Positions 36,704 through 46,060 are shown, numbered from the stretch's first letter. The stretch is 64,000 nt of DNA from Agrobacterium larrymoorei (GCF_005145045.1 NZ_CP039691.1:1438001-1502000); one strand, 5' to 3'. The notes: generated by a model from the sequence alone, not told the origin. Translations and numbers: made by a program.

Positions 36704-37223
36704 ATTTTGCTGGTCGCGTCAGGCCGACAGTCGTCTCGATGAAATCGGCGATGCTTGCCGTATCATCCAGATCGAAGACGGGCAGGGTGGCATCCGGAAT
36801 TGCATGATCGGCGGCGATTGCGACGATGTGCGGATCCTTCGGTGCCAGCGGCTCCGTCTTGGCCGCTTCCAGCCGTCTCGCTTCGATCTTCGGAACCGGC
36901 TCGTATTTATAGCCCTCGATGAGAACGAGGTCGCAAGGGGCGATGCGGGCCAGAATTTCCTCGAAGGATGGCTCCGGCGCGCCACGCAGCTCATGCATGA
37001 TGGCAAAGCGCGTGCCTGAAACGATTGTCACCTCATGTGCGCCCGCCTGCCTGTGCCGCCAGCTATCGGCGCCCACCTTGTCGATATCGAAATCATGATG
37101 GGCATGCTTGATGGTGGAGACCCGGTAGCCGCGCGCGGTCAGTTCAGTGACGATGCGAACGGCAAGGCCGGTTTTGCCGGAGTTCTTCCAGCCGGAAATG
37201 CCGAATACTTTTTGGGATGTCAT
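36702..37223 (-). CDS. mobB: Molybdopterin-guanine dinucleotide biosynthesis adaptor MobB
   Basis: A 173-residue GTP-binding protein that assists MobA in attaching GMP to molybdopterin. The P-loop is [10 protein letters not shown] (residues 10-19), followed by [26 protein letters not shown], the MobB signature, and DLVLIEGYK. Its start overlaps the mobA stop by four bases. Last gene of a minus-strand unit mobA-mobB, preceded by two exporter genes. Confidence 0.93.
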   Translation of the reverse strand: MTSQKVFGISGWKNSGKTGLAVRIVTELTARGYRVSTIKHAHHDFDIDKVGADSWRHRQAGAHEVTIVSGTRFAIMHELRGAPEPSFEEILARIAPCDLVLIEGYKYEPVPKIEARRLEAAKTEPLAPKDPHIVAIAADHAIPDATLPVFDLDDTASIADFIETTVGLTRPAK

Positions 37224-37849
37224 GCGGTCAGGCTCTTATGGAAGGCTTCCGCTTCGAAAAGCTCTTCCGGTGTGTTGATGTTGAAGAACGGATCGATGGA
37301 GGCCGTGTCGCTCTCCACCGGCGGGAAGGAAACACCGATGGTGGGGTGGCGTGCCAGAAAGCTGCGAATGCGGCGATTGTTGTCATCCGCCAGCCAGTGC
37401 TCCAGGTCATCGGCAATCGCAATCGGCCAAAGCCCGAAGACGGGATGAACCTGCCCTCTGGAGGCCGCGATGACGATGGTTTCATCATCCGCCGTGTGGT
37501 CCAGCAGCTTTGACGCCAGATCATTTGGAAAGAATGGGCTGTCGGCGGGAACGGTCAAAAGATGCGTGGCCTCGGGCAGGGTGGTGGCAACGTGGCGCAT
37601 GCCAGCCAGAACGCCTGCGAGCGGACCGGCATGGCCGCTCTTGGTATCCGGCACCAGCGGCAGTCCGAATTCCTCGGCCCAGCCGGGCGGCGCGTTGAGC
37701 GCGAGCGTGGAGACCTGCGGCTCCAGCCTTTCGATGACATGATAAAGCAGATGCCTGCCACCGAGCGGGCTCAGCGCCTTGTTGGAGCCCATGCGCCGCG
37801 AAAGGCCGCCAGCCAATATGAGGCCTGGAAGTACAGTCGCGCGTGTCAT
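37220..37849 (-). CDS. mobA: Molybdenum cofactor guanylyltransferase
   Basis: A 209-residue cytosolic enzyme that transfers GMP from GTP to Mo-molybdopterin, giving the bis-MGD cofactor of DMSO-reductase-family enzymes. The nucleotide loop [23 protein letters not shown] (residues 8-30) is diagnostic, as is the PADSPFFP segment with the metal Asp. The start is one base after the stop of the upstream MFS gene, so expression is likely coupled through the four-gene string. Confidence 0.94.
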   Translation of the reverse strand: MTRATVLPGLILAGGLSRRMGSNKALSPLGGRHLLYHVIERLEPQVSTLALNAPPGWAEEFGLPLVPDTKSGHAGPLAGVLAGMRHVATTLPEATHLLTVPADSPFFPNDLASKLLDHTADDETIVIAASRGQVHPVFGLWPIAIADDLEHWLADDNNRRIRSFLARHPTIGVSFPPVESDTASIDPFFNINTPEELFEAEAFHKSLTA

Positions 37850-39076
37850 TTACAGTTCACCCCGTTGCAGACGCTCGCCGTGGCGTTTCTCCTGCGCTCC
37901 GGCGAAAGCGGCGGTTGCGATTGCCAGCACGCCATTGGCGAGCATGACGAGCAGCAGGAATGTCGTCCCGGCATCCTTCGATAGCAGAGAGGAGGCAAGA
38001 ACGGAAAGCATGGCGCCGCCACCAATCGTCAGCGCGCCGCCAAGGCCGGAGGCGGAACCCGCAAGATGCGGCTGCACGCTGACCATGCCTGCATTGGCGC
38101 TGGGAAGCGTTACGCCGTTTCCAACGCCGATGAGTGCCAGCGGCACGAAAAACTCATAATGGCTATTCAGATCGAAATGCGGCAGCACGAATGCTATGAC
38201 GATGCCTGCAAAGGCGATGAGGTTTCCAGCAAGCATCATGGTTGGAATGCCGATACGGCTGGAATAGCGACCGGACACGAAATTGCCGAGCATATAACCG
38301 CTGGCCATGAAGAAGAATTGCATGCCGAGAACGGCGGGTGTCAGCCCGTAAAGCACGCTGCCGACAAAGGGCGCGCCCCCGAGGAAGGAGAAGAACAGGC
38401 CAGACGAGAAGGTGCAGGTCAACGCATATCCCCAGAAGCGGGTGGAGCGCAGCAGTTGCGGCCATGCGCGAAACTGCTCGGAAAAACTTGCCGATTTCTG
38501 GGTGTTGGTTTCGCCAAGATCGAAGAATGCCAGCAAGAGCACGCCCGCACCGGCAAGCCCGACGAAGGTGAAGCTTGCCTGCCAGCCCGCAAGATCGTTG
38601 AGAAAGCCGCCGACTGTGGGGCCGACCATGGGAACGACCGACATGCCCATGGTGACGTAACCGATCATGGAGGCGGCCTGTTCGGCAGGCACCATATCCC
38701 GAACGATGGCGCGCGCCAGCACGAAGCCTGACGCGATTGCGGCCTGCAAGACACGGCCAATCATGAAGACGGTGATGTTTGGTGCAAAGGTGCAGATCAG
38801 CGTGGCGACGATCATCAGGAGCAAGCTGCCAAGCATGACTGGCCTGCGTCCGAAAAGATCGGAGAGCGGCCCGATGATGAGCTGGATAATGGCGGTTGCG
38901 GCAAGATAGCCGGAAACGGCGAATTGCATGACCGCATAATCGGTTTCGAAATGCACTGCCATTGCCGCGAGCGATGGCAGAAACACGTTCATGCACAGCG
39001 CCGCAACGCCTGCGACGAGAACCAGCGTCACCACATGTGGCGGCGTGGAACGATCGAGAAAGCGGGCGCGTGTCAT
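37850..39076 (-). CDS. MFS drug-resistance transporter, Bcr/CflA family
   Basis: A 408-residue, twelve-helix inner-membrane antiporter that would export drugs or metabolites using the proton gradient. The loop after helix 2 reads GPLSDLFGRRPVMLGSLL (the MFS GxxxDrxGRR motif), and helix 5 has GPTVGGFLND (antiporter motif C type). The Bcr/CflA opening, with LPSLAAMAVHFETDYAVMQFAVSGYL, fits. It overlaps the end of the EamA gene by four bases and abuts mobA. The substrate is unknown. A second Bcr/CflA protein is encoded at 53651. Confidence 0.88.
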   Translation of the reverse strand: MTRARFLDRSTPPHVVTLVLVAGVAALCMNVFLPSLAAMAVHFETDYAVMQFAVSGYLAATAIIQLIIGPLSDLFGRRPVMLGSLLLMIVATLICTFAPNITVFMIGRVLQAAIASGFVLARAIVRDMVPAEQAASMIGYVTMGMSVVPMVGPTVGGFLNDLAGWQASFTFVGLAGAGVLLLAFFDLGETNTQKSASFSEQFRAWPQLLRSTRFWGYALTCTFSSGLFFSFLGGAPFVGSVLYGLTPAVLGMQFFFMASGYMLGNFVSGRYSSRIGIPTMMLAGNLIAFAGIVIAFVLPHFDLNSHYEFFVPLALIGVGNGVTLPSANAGMVSVQPHLAGSASGLGGALTIGGGAMLSVLASSLLSKDAGTTFLLLVMLANGVLAIATAAFAGAQEKRHGERLQRGEL

Positions 39077-39975
39077 TGTATCCTCGTGGCGCGCTTGGCA
39101 ATGGGCGGGCGGTGGCGCCTGCTTTCGCGGTAGAAGGTGTAGAGGCCGGATGCGACGATGATCGCCGTGCCCACCAGCGTCCAGTAATCCAGATGCTCAT
39201 TGAAGAAGAACACGCCGATGGAGAAGGCCCAGATCATGCTGGTGTAGCGGAACGGCGCAACGAAGGAGATATCGCCGCTGCGCATGGCGGTGATGACGGC
39301 CTGATACCCGATGACGACCAGAAAGGCGGAAGCGGCAAGGTGCGACCAGACGTAGCCGTCCATGGGCTGCCAGCCGCCGAAGGGTACGATCAGCGCTGCG
39401 CCGAACACCGTGTTCACCACCGTCGTCGTCATCGTCACGGCCATGGAGGGAACGTCGGGATACATGCGGCGGGTCAGCAGGTCGCGCCCGGCGGTTACGA
39501 ACATTGCGCAGAGCGCCAGCAGGGCTGCGATGGTGAAGCCATCCGGGCCGGGCCTGAGTATGACGACGACACCGAGAAAGCCGACGGAAATTGCCGTCCA
39601 GCGCCGCCAGCCCACGGGCTCGCGCAGAAACAGTGCGGCACCCAGCGTAACCGCAAGCGGCAGCGACTGCATGATGGCCGAGACATTGGCAAATGCCATA
39701 AGGCTCAAGGCTTTGAGATAGAGAATGGATGCCGCGACTTCACACAGGCAACGCATCAGGATGATGGGGCGCAGCATGGTTTTCAGCGGCCGCAACGCAC
39801 CCATATGCCGGGCAATGAAATAGACCAGCACGCAGGTCATGAGGCCGCGCACGAAGAGAATCTGGCCGACATTGATGTAGGGCGTGACGGATTTGGTGAA
39901 AGCGTCGTTTACCGTAAAGCTCGCCATCGCGAGCGTCATCAGCAACGCGCCGCGCGTATTTTCCGTCAATGCCAT
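39073..39975 (-). CDS. EamA/DMT-family transporter
   Basis: A 300-residue inner-membrane protein with about ten helices in two EamA repeats (first from MTLAMASFTVNDAFTK, second from LLALCAMFVTAGRDLLTRR). Members export amino acids or other small metabolites. The N-terminal repeat carries the usual FVRGLMTCVLVYFIAR segment and the last helices end in GTAIIVASGLYTFYRE. First gene of the minus-strand string EamA-MFS-mobA-mobB. The substrate cannot be inferred. Confidence 0.87.
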   Translation of the reverse strand: MALTENTRGALLMTLAMASFTVNDAFTKSVTPYINVGQILFVRGLMTCVLVYFIARHMGALRPLKTMLRPIILMRCLCEVAASILYLKALSLMAFANVSAIMQSLPLAVTLGAALFLREPVGWRRWTAISVGFLGVVVILRPGPDGFTIAALLALCAMFVTAGRDLLTRRMYPDVPSMAVTMTTTVVNTVFGAALIVPFGGWQPMDGYVWSHLAASAFLVVIGYQAVITAMRSGDISFVAPFRYTSMIWAFSIGVFFFNEHLDYWTLVGTAIIVASGLYTFYRESRRHRPPIAKRATRIQ

Positions 39976-40125
39976 GATCCGACCTCAAGAAACGGCGTCA
40001 CCATGCGGAAAATCCGCACATAGGACGACTCCGTTCACTCCTCCTACATCAAATCCGTTGCACGGCAGGAGTGCGATTTCAATCGAAATAATGTAAGGGA
40101 ACCGAATAATTAGCGCAGCGTGATA

Positions 40126-41175
40126 TTAACCGCCTGTTACGCTCATGTGGCGGGCGACGGCGGGGCGCTTGTGTGTACGGTCTATGACGAAGTCATGGCC
40201 CTTGGGCTTGCGCAGAATGGCATCTTCAATGGCTTGCGAAAGAAGCGCGTTGTCTTCGGATGCGCGCAGAGCCGTTCTCAAATCCGCCGCATCGTCCTGT
40301 CCAAGGCACATATAAAGCGTGCCCGTGCAAGTGAGGCGGACGCGATTGCAGCTTTCGCAGAAATTATGCGTCATGGGCGTGATGAAGCCCAGCCGACCGC
40401 CGGTTTCCTTCACGTCCACATAGCGAGCCGGACCGCCGGTCTTGAAAGGAATATCGCTGAGTGTGAACTGTTCTTCCAGCGACGCGCGAAGCTGAGACAA
40501 CGGCAGATAGCGGTCGGTGCGGTCTTCCTCGATCTCGCCCATCGGCATGGTCTCGATGACGGTGAGGTCCATGCCGCGATCATGCGCGAAGCGCATCAGA
40601 TTGGGAATTTCATGCTCGTTGAAATCCTTCAGCGCAACCGCGTTGATCTTGATCTTGATGCCAGCGGCAAGCGCTGCATCAATGCCTGCCATCACCTTGG
40701 AGAAATCGCCCCAGCGGGTGATCTGGCGGAACTTATCCGAGTCCAGTGTATCTAGCGACACATTGATGCGGCGCACGCCGCAATCGTAAAGCTCGGCGGC
40801 ATGGCCCGCCAGCTGTGAGCCGTTCGTCGTCAGCGTCAGTTCATCCAGCGTACCGGCATAGACATGACGTCCGAGATCACGCACCAGATGCATGATGTTC
40901 TTGCGAACCAGCGGCTCGCCGCCTGTCAGCCTCAGCTTGCGCACGCCCTTGGCAATGAAGACGGAACAGAGACGGTTAAGCTCTTCCAGCGTCAGCAAAT
41001 CCTTCTTAGGAAGGAAGGTCATATGCTCGGACATGCAATAGGTGCAGCGGAAATCGCAGCGGTCCGTTACCGAAACACGCAGATAGGTTATGGCGCGACC
41101 AAAGGGGTCAACCATGGGCGCGGTGCTCTCCGTCAGGGTCTCCGCTTGCGCGAGTGGTCCGAGGAAGCTGTTCAA
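40126..41175 (-). CDS. moaA: GTP 3',8-cyclase MoaA
   Basis: A 349-residue radical-SAM enzyme that starts molybdenum cofactor synthesis, turning GTP into 3',8-cyclo-GTP. The first 4Fe-4S site is CDFRCTYC; the second is [13 protein letters not shown]; the protein ends in the conserved Gly-Gly tail (MSVTGG). [12 protein letters not shown] is the SAM-binding GGEP segment. The apparent start is TTG 41175 with GGAG eight bases upstream; ATG 41115 is an alternative nearer the usual MoaA start ([20 protein letters not shown]). Separated by 150 bp from the EamA gene, so possibly its own unit. Confidence 0.96.
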   Translation of the reverse strand: MNSFLGPLAQAETLTESTAPMVDPFGRAITYLRVSVTDRCDFRCTYCMSEHMTFLPKKDLLTLEELNRLCSVFIAKGVRKLRLTGGEPLVRKNIMHLVRDLGRHVYAGTLDELTLTTNGSQLAGHAAELYDCGVRRINVSLDTLDSDKFRQITRWGDFSKVMAGIDAALAAGIKIKINAVALKDFNEHEIPNLMRFAHDRGMDLTVIETMPMGEIEEDRTDRYLPLSQLRASLEEQFTLSDIPFKTGGPARYVDVKETGGRLGFITPMTHNFCESCNRVRLTCTGTLYMCLGQDDAADLRTALRASEDNALLSQAIEDAILRKPKGHDFVIDRTHKRPAVARHMSVTGG

Positions 41176-41214
41176 CCTGAAATCTCCGTTTGCATTCTAT
41201 GCTGTCTTTGGGGC

Positions 41215-41232
41215 TTAGATAACGATATCTAA
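41215..41232. promoter_or_regulatory. Palindromic operator candidate between moaA and the DUF971 gene
   Basis: TTAGATA (41215-41221) and TATCTAA (41226-41232) form a perfect 7-bp inverted repeat with a 4-base centre. It lies 40 bp upstream of moaA (minus) and 66 bp upstream of the divergent DUF971 gene. It could be an operator for either gene. It is not an exact ModE box. Confidence 0.4.
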
Positions 41233-41297
41233 TATGTCGCGCCCTCAGGCACAAGGCTGCGGGCACGCGGCATATAATCTGCTAACGGAAATGAACG

Positions 41298-41666
41298 ATG
41301 AATGATCCCTGGCCAACGGAGATTCGTGTCTCGAAAGACCGCAGAATGCTCTCTGTAACATTCGACACAAATCTCACCTATGATCTGCCCGCCGAAACTT
41401 TGCGGGTTCTGTCACCATCGGCGGAAGTGCAGGGGCATGGGCCGGGCCAGAAGACCACCGTGCCGGGCAAGCGCAATGTCGCGATCCGCTCGGTCGTCGC
41501 CACCGGAAACTATGCCATCCGGATCGCTTTCGACGACGGGCACGATAGCGGCATCTTTACTTGGCGCTACCTCCACGAACTGGGTGAACAGGGTGACGCA
41601 CTGTTCAATGCTTATGAGCGGGAACTGGCGGAAAAAGGCTTGAGCAGGGAGCCGCGACTGCGTTAG
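41298..41666 (+). CDS. DUF971 protein (gamma-butyrobetaine hydroxylase-like N-terminal domain)
   Basis: A 122-residue stand-alone DUF971 protein. The family's core is seen in WPTEIRVSKDRRMLSVTFD, then LRVLSPSAEVQGHGPGQ and the end DGHDSGIFTWRYLHELG. In eukaryotes this fold is the N-terminal domain of gamma-butyrobetaine dioxygenase; bacterial single-domain members are found near Fe-S and Moco genes, and a role in metal-cofactor handling has been proposed. Here it is divergent from moaA, which fits that association but does not prove it. No zinc-binding cysteines are present in this copy. Confidence 0.88.
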   Translation: MNDPWPTEIRVSKDRRMLSVTFDTNLTYDLPAETLRVLSPSAEVQGHGPGQKTTVPGKRNVAIRSVVATGNYAIRIAFDDGHDSGIFTWRYLHELGEQGDALFNAYERELAEKGLSREPRLR

Positions 41667-41702
41667 TGGATGGCAATAAAACTGGAAGCGTAGAGGTGAC
41701 AC

Positions 41703-43520
41703 TTGGCCGTCGAGGGAAATGCAAATGATCTGGCCCAGGTGGTCGTGCTTCTGGCGGCTGGTGTCGTTGCCGCGCCCATCTTCAAGCGCATCGGGCTGGG
41801 TTCCGTTCTGGGGTATCTCGCAGCCGGTCTGGTGATCGGCCCCTTCGGCATCGGCGCTTTCTCGGATCCGCAGGCCATTCTCCACATTGCCGAGCTTGGC
41901 GTGGTGATGTTCCTCTTCATCATAGGCCTAGAGATGCAGCCCTCCCGGCTGTGGTCCATGCGCAAGGATATTTTCGGTCTCGGTGCCTTTCAGGTTTTGA
42001 CCTGCATGGCGGGCCTGACGTTGATCGGCGTTTCCTTCGGCTATCCGCTTATCCCGTCCTTTGTCGCTGGCACCGGTTTCGTGTTGACCTCGACCGCTAT
42101 CGTCATGCAGATGCTGCAGGAGCGCAACAGCATGTCGACGCTGAAGGGGCAGCGCATCATTGCGATTCTTCTGTTCGAAGACCTCGCAATCGTGCCGCTG
42201 CTGGTGCTGGTAACGTTCCTCGGAAGCGGCGGCGAAGAGGTGACCATACCCGAGCGGCTCACATCCATCGGCATTGCGCTTGCGGCAATTGCCGCGCTCA
42301 TCATTGCGGGACGTTATCTGCTCAACCCGCTGTTCCGGCTGCTCGCATCTTCCGGCGCACGCGAAGTGATGACGGCGGCGGCGCTGCTGGTGGTTCTGGG
42401 TTCGGCGCTGCTCATGCAAGTCAGCGGGCTTTCCATGGCAATGGGCGCGTTTCTGGCAGGCGTGCTTCTGTCGGAATCCGCCTTCCGCCACCAGTTGGAA
42501 GCGGATATCGAGCCGTTTCGCGGCATCCTGCTCGGCCTGTTTTTCCTTGGCGTCGGCATGGCAATCGACCTTTCGGTCATCGCGGCCAATTGGCAGATCG
42601 TGGTCTGCGGCGTCATCGCTTATATGCTGATCAAGGCGCTGCTGATTTATGGTGTCGCGCGGATTGTCGGTACGTGCCAGCGCGAGGCTATAGAGCGCGC
42701 GGTGCTGATGGCGCAGGGCGGTGAATTTGCTTTCGTTCTTTATTCCGCCGCTGCCGCCGCAGGTATTCTGAACGCTGAAGCCAATGCCATTCTCACCGCC
42801 ACCATCATCATATCCATGGTGCTGACGCCGCTGATGGTGATTGCCCATGACCGCATCATGCCCGCCGCGAAACCGAATACGGACGATCTCGACCTTCCTG
42901 AAAATGTGGAGGGCAGCATTCTCATCATCGGCTTCGGGCGCTTCGGCCAGATCGTCAGCCAGCCGCTGCTGGCGCGTGGCTATACGCTGTCGCTGATCGA
43001 CAAGGACGCGGATTTTGTTCGCGATGCCGCCGACTTCGGTTTCAAGGTTTATTATGGCGATGGCTCGCGTTCCGAAATTCTGCATGCCGCTGGGGCAGGG
43101 ACTGCGCGCGCGGTTCTGATCTGCGTGGATGACAAGCAGGCGGCGGTGCGGATCGCTGAAATCATCAAGCATGAATTTCCGCTGGTGCCCGTTCTGGCGC
43201 GCGCTTTCGACCGCGGCCACGCCATCGATCTCGTCAAGGCCGGGGTGGATTATCAGATCCGCGAGACCTACGAATCCGCACTGGATTTCACCGAGAAGGT
43301 TCTGACCTCGGTGGGTGAGGAGCATGATCTGGCTCAGCAGCTGGTCAGTGAATTCCGCGATGTCGACAAGGAGCGCTTCGCACTGGAAATCGTCGGGGGT
43401 ATTTATGCCGGTCGCTCGCTGATGCGCGGCAATGCATCTCCTGCCGACCTCGTGGCTGCCCGAACCGCGCGTGAGCGTGCCGAACGAGAGGCGCGCGAAG
43501 AGGTCGAGGCAAGCGGCTGA
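41703..43520 (+). CDS. Monovalent cation:proton antiporter, Kef/CPA2 family
   Basis: A 605-residue inner-membrane protein. About twelve helices span residues 10-385, including the LAAGLVIGPFGIGAF and ALLMQVSGLSMAMGAFLAGVLLSES segments of the CPA2 core. A cytoplasmic TrkA-N/RCK domain follows from about residue 403 (GSILIIGFGRFGQIVSQ, Rossmann NAD loop; D at the end of strand 2 in LSLIDKDADFV). The C-terminal tail is charged. It probably exchanges K+ for H+ and is gated by nucleotide or glutathione state. Start TTG 41703 with GAGGTGA upstream; there is no ATG nearby. kefB/kefC naming cannot be settled. Confidence 0.88.
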   Translation: MAVEGNANDLAQVVVLLAAGVVAAPIFKRIGLGSVLGYLAAGLVIGPFGIGAFSDPQAILHIAELGVVMFLFIIGLEMQPSRLWSMRKDIFGLGAFQVLTCMAGLTLIGVSFGYPLIPSFVAGTGFVLTSTAIVMQMLQERNSMSTLKGQRIIAILLFEDLAIVPLLVLVTFLGSGGEEVTIPERLTSIGIALAAIAALIIAGRYLLNPLFRLLASSGAREVMTAAALLVVLGSALLMQVSGLSMAMGAFLAGVLLSESAFRHQLEADIEPFRGILLGLFFLGVGMAIDLSVIAANWQIVVCGVIAYMLIKALLIYGVARIVGTCQREAIERAVLMAQGGEFAFVLYSAAAAAGILNAEANAILTATIIISMVLTPLMVIAHDRIMPAAKPNTDDLDLPENVEGSILIIGFGRFGQIVSQPLLARGYTLSLIDKDADFVRDAADFGFKVYYGDGSRSEILHAAGAGTARAVLICVDDKQAAVRIAEIIKHEFPLVPVLARAFDRGHAIDLVKAGVDYQIRETYESALDFTEKVLTSVGEEHDLAQQLVSEFRDVDKERFALEIVGGIYAGRSLMRGNASPADLVAARTARERAEREAREEVEASG

Positions 43521-43557
43521 TCTGTTTTCAGTGAAGGATTTTCAAAGGGAGTTGGAA

Positions 43558-44166
43558 ATGAGCATTATTCGTTCGGTCGAGGACCTGCGAAAGATTTACG
43601 AGGGCTGTTCCGAGGCGTCGCTGGTTAAGGTGACGACCGCGCTGACGCCTGAATACAAGCAGATGATCGAAGCCGCACCATTTCTTGCCTTGGCCACAGT
43701 TGGGCCTGAAGGAATGGATTGCTCACCACGCGGTGACAAGGGTGGCGTCGTGCGGGTTCAGGACGACAAGACCATCCTCCTGCCGGACTGGCGCGGCAAC
43801 AACCGCGTCGATTCCCTGATGAACATCGTTCGAGACCCGCGCGTCGCCCTCATGTTCCTCGTGCCGGGCTCCACCACGACCATGCGGATCAACGGCAAAG
43901 CTGTCGTTTCGGCAGAGCCCGCTCTGCTGGAAAGCTTCGAGATGGACGGCAAACACCCCCGCACAGTGACCGTCGTCACCATCGATGAAGTCTACTTCCA
44001 ATGCGCCCGCGCCCTGATCCGCTCGGAACTCTGGAAGCCGGAAAACTTCCTAGATCCGGCTACCCTGCCAACACCCGGCGCACTGCTGAAGGCCGCCAAG
44101 GCGGATTTCGATAAGGATGCCTATGACAAGGAATGGCCGGAACGCGCGGCGAAAACGATGTGGTGA
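43558..44166 (+). CDS. Pyridoxamine 5'-phosphate oxidase-like flavoprotein
   Basis: A 202-residue protein of the split-barrel PNPOx-like superfamily. The core runs from APFLALATVGPEGMDCSPRGD through ILLPDWRGNNRVDSLMNIVRDPRVALMFLVPG to RINGKAVVS, the FMN-binding face. Such proteins bind FMN or F420 and reduce or oxidise small molecules; the real substrate is unknown, and true PdxH motifs are not evident. ATG 43558 follows AAAGGGAG. Gap of 37 bp after the antiporter gene, so probably the same transcript. Confidence 0.85.
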   Translation: MSIIRSVEDLRKIYEGCSEASLVKVTTALTPEYKQMIEAAPFLALATVGPEGMDCSPRGDKGGVVRVQDDKTILLPDWRGNNRVDSLMNIVRDPRVALMFLVPGSTTTMRINGKAVVSAEPALLESFEMDGKHPRTVTVVTIDEVYFQCARALIRSELWKPENFLDPATLPTPGALLKAAKADFDKDAYDKEWPERAAKTMW

Positions 44167-44221
44167 GGTGGTGTGAGTTTTTCGAGCGCACTACTGGCGG
44201 ATTATGCATAGACATTGTTTC

Positions 44222-44504
44222 GCTGCTGTCCGGTTTAAATATTCAGGCATGTACAGGGTATCCTGTTCATTTGCGCGGCTGTGGACGCAGGTGGAGGAAT
44301 ACCGTGGGATATGTGGGTACACCGTTGCCACACCCACTGCCGTCATCCTCGGCCTTGGGCCGAGGATCCATCGTTATCAACGAAATCAAACGGTTATGGA
44401 TCCTCGGGTCAAGCCCGAGGATGACGTCGAGGGGGGCGGAGCCGTTGAGTTACTTCACTTGGGCGACTATGCGAGAACGCTAGTCAACTTGACTGGACAG
44501 AAGC
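44222..44504. mobile_element. Degraded MITE-like element related to the one at 57855-58153
   Basis: The left end carries CTGTCCGGTTTAAAT (44226-44240), the same as the terminal repeat at 57855. The right end reads GACTGGACAGAAG (44491-44503), an inverted match to the terminal repeat at 10 of 12 positions. The size (about 280 bp) and an inner two-hairpin repeat match the other element, but most of the interior has diverged. No target duplication was seen. Confidence 0.45.
44341..44426. repeat. Short two-hairpin intergenic repeat, copy in the degraded element
   Basis: Two palindromes: ATCCTCGG-CCGAGGAT at the left, and ATCCTCGGG-TCAAG-CCCGAGGAT at the right, ending GATGACG. It matches the copies at 49822 and 57834/58222 in both arms. 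Confidence 0.75.
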
Positions 44505-44706
44505 GGTTTTGAGTCGGAATTCAGCAGACGCGCGTCTGCGCGTAACAAGTGTCTTTCAAGCCAATGACCTGGGTCTGACTTGCGCACCGAATAAAGTGCG
44601 GTACGAAGGTGGTGGGGATGGCCATCCTGAACCGATCAGAAGTGTGTTCAAAAATGCCGGACAAGCTTCAGGGGCTCCCGACGGCAGAAGCCAGCTTAAA
44701 CAAATC
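44427..44706. other. Gene-free repeat relics downstream of the diguanylate cyclase gene
   Basis: Beyond the right end of the degraded element, 44521-44600 keeps the middle of a long repeat: CAGCAGACGCGCGTCTGCG (identical to 57938-57956) and a GTCTTTCAAGCC segment. The outer palindromes are lost. No gene was seen. Confidence 0.55.
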
Positions 44707-45780
44707 CTACTTCTTGTAAATCAGCCAGCTCTTCCCGGCATAATTCTTCTGCATGCCTTCTTCGAACAGCACCGTGCGATTGCGCCCATTCTCCTTGGCG
44801 TTATACAGCGCCACATCAGCGTGCGAGTAGAGATCGCCTGGATTACCAGCCTGCGAGGCCATGGCGAAGCCGATGGAGATGGTGACCTGGCCGTAATCCG
44901 TACCGGATTTGGAGTTGCGGAAGGGGGTGCGTTCGAGCGAGGAGCGGATGCGTTCGCACATGGCCATCACTTCTTCCGCATTGCTGCTTTCCAGAACGAT
45001 GGCGAATTCCTCGCCGCCGCTTCGGGCAACGAAGACATCCTTGCGCACCGTGGCGCGAATGACCGAGGCGACGCTGGCGAGGATTTTGTCGCCGACGGGG
45101 TGGCCGTAGGTGTCGTTGATCCGCTTGAAATTATCGATGTCCAGCAGAACGAGGGCGCAGAGATGCAGGCCCATGCTGCTGTCGTACACGGCGGCCAGCT
45201 TGTCATCGAAGGCGCGGCGGTTGGCGAGGCGGGTCAGCGAATCGGTGTTGGCGATGCGCTTGTATTCATCCAGTTCCAGCCGCACCTGCTGCATTTCTTC
45301 GGCGTGGCGGTCGAAATCGCGCGAGGTGTTTTCGCCCTGCGCAATCTTGTGGCCGGTTGCGTCCGCAAGCAGCGTGATCGCGGTCTTCAGAATATTGGCG
45401 CTGGCAAGGTTCTTGTCGACGATGCGCTCGCGGGTTTCATCGAGAATGCGATTGTAGTTCTCAAGGCTCGTCTGCTCGTGCCTGAGAAGAAGGAGCAGAG
45501 ATTCCAGTTCCGTGTGGAGCTTTTCCTGAACGGTTTCGATGATCTGCGCGTGGTTGTGGTCGAAGTAGCGCGCGCCGAGATCGTCCAGTTCTTCCTGAGT
45601 GGCGCGGCTGCCGAGTGCCGCCAAATCCTTGCTGAGCGCCGGATTGGAACCGATATAGGCTTCATAGAACAGGTTATAGTTACGCGGAATGGGAGCGACA
45701 CCCATATTGCGCATGGCAAAAAGTATCTGTCCGGCGATGTCAGGTATCGGCGCCCTTGGCGTAGAACCCGTACTCATCAA
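44707..45780 (-). CDS. Diguanylate cyclase (GGDEF domain)
   Basis: A 357-residue cytosolic enzyme that makes cyclic di-GMP, which in Agrobacterium sets the balance between swimming and surface attachment. The N-terminal 170 residues are helical with no transmembrane part; the GGDEF domain (residues about 185-345) has TDSLTRLANRRAFDD, DNFKRINDTYGHPVGD and an active GGEEF signature (RSGGEEFAIVLE). The inhibitory RxxD site is not at the canonical spacing (RKDV precedes FVARSGG). It could be DgcB of A. tumefaciens, judging only from its position relative to exoR. ATG 45777 (or 45780) starts. Confidence 0.92.
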   Translation of the reverse strand: MMSTGSTPRAPIPDIAGQILFAMRNMGVAPIPRNYNLFYEAYIGSNPALSKDLAALGSRATQEELDDLGARYFDHNHAQIIETVQEKLHTELESLLLLLRHEQTSLENYNRILDETRERIVDKNLASANILKTAITLLADATGHKIAQGENTSRDFDRHAEEMQQVRLELDEYKRIANTDSLTRLANRRAFDDKLAAVYDSSMGLHLCALVLLDIDNFKRINDTYGHPVGDKILASVASVIRATVRKDVFVARSGGEEFAIVLESSNAEEVMAMCERIRSSLERTPFRNSKSGTDYGQVTISIGFAMASQAGNPGDLYSHADVALYNAKENGRNRTVLFEEGMQKNYAGKSWLIYKK

Positions 45781-46032
45781 GCGCCTCCGAAGAATTGGAA
45801 TATATTTCAGGTCGATAATATGACTGAAGCTGTTCCCAAAACCTAAACTCTCTCAAGTTGTAAGTCTTGTTTCTTACATGCGTCATCCACCGATTTCTGA
45901 TGATGAAACCTCAGCGGAGGAATCATTTCAGAAAGAGTGAGTCCTATTACAATTTGTGGGTAATTTTATCTAGGCATATTACTGTTTTGTAAACAGTAAT
46001 TCTGAAATCCAGCGGTGCCAATTTTGGGCGGA

Positions 46033-46060
46033 GGGACAACGGCGCGAATGCCGTTGTCCC
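46033..46060 (-). terminator. Stem-loop after fumC
   Basis: GGGACAACGGC and GCCGTTGTCCC form a perfect 11-bp stem with a 6-base loop, 13 bp past the fumC stop on the minus strand. There is no U-tract, so it may act as an mRNA 3' stabiliser. Confidence 0.55.

Noticed and set aside
36651..37019. 122-residue plus-strand frame over mobB
   Set aside because: It begins inside the nlpD terminator region and is antisense to mobB.
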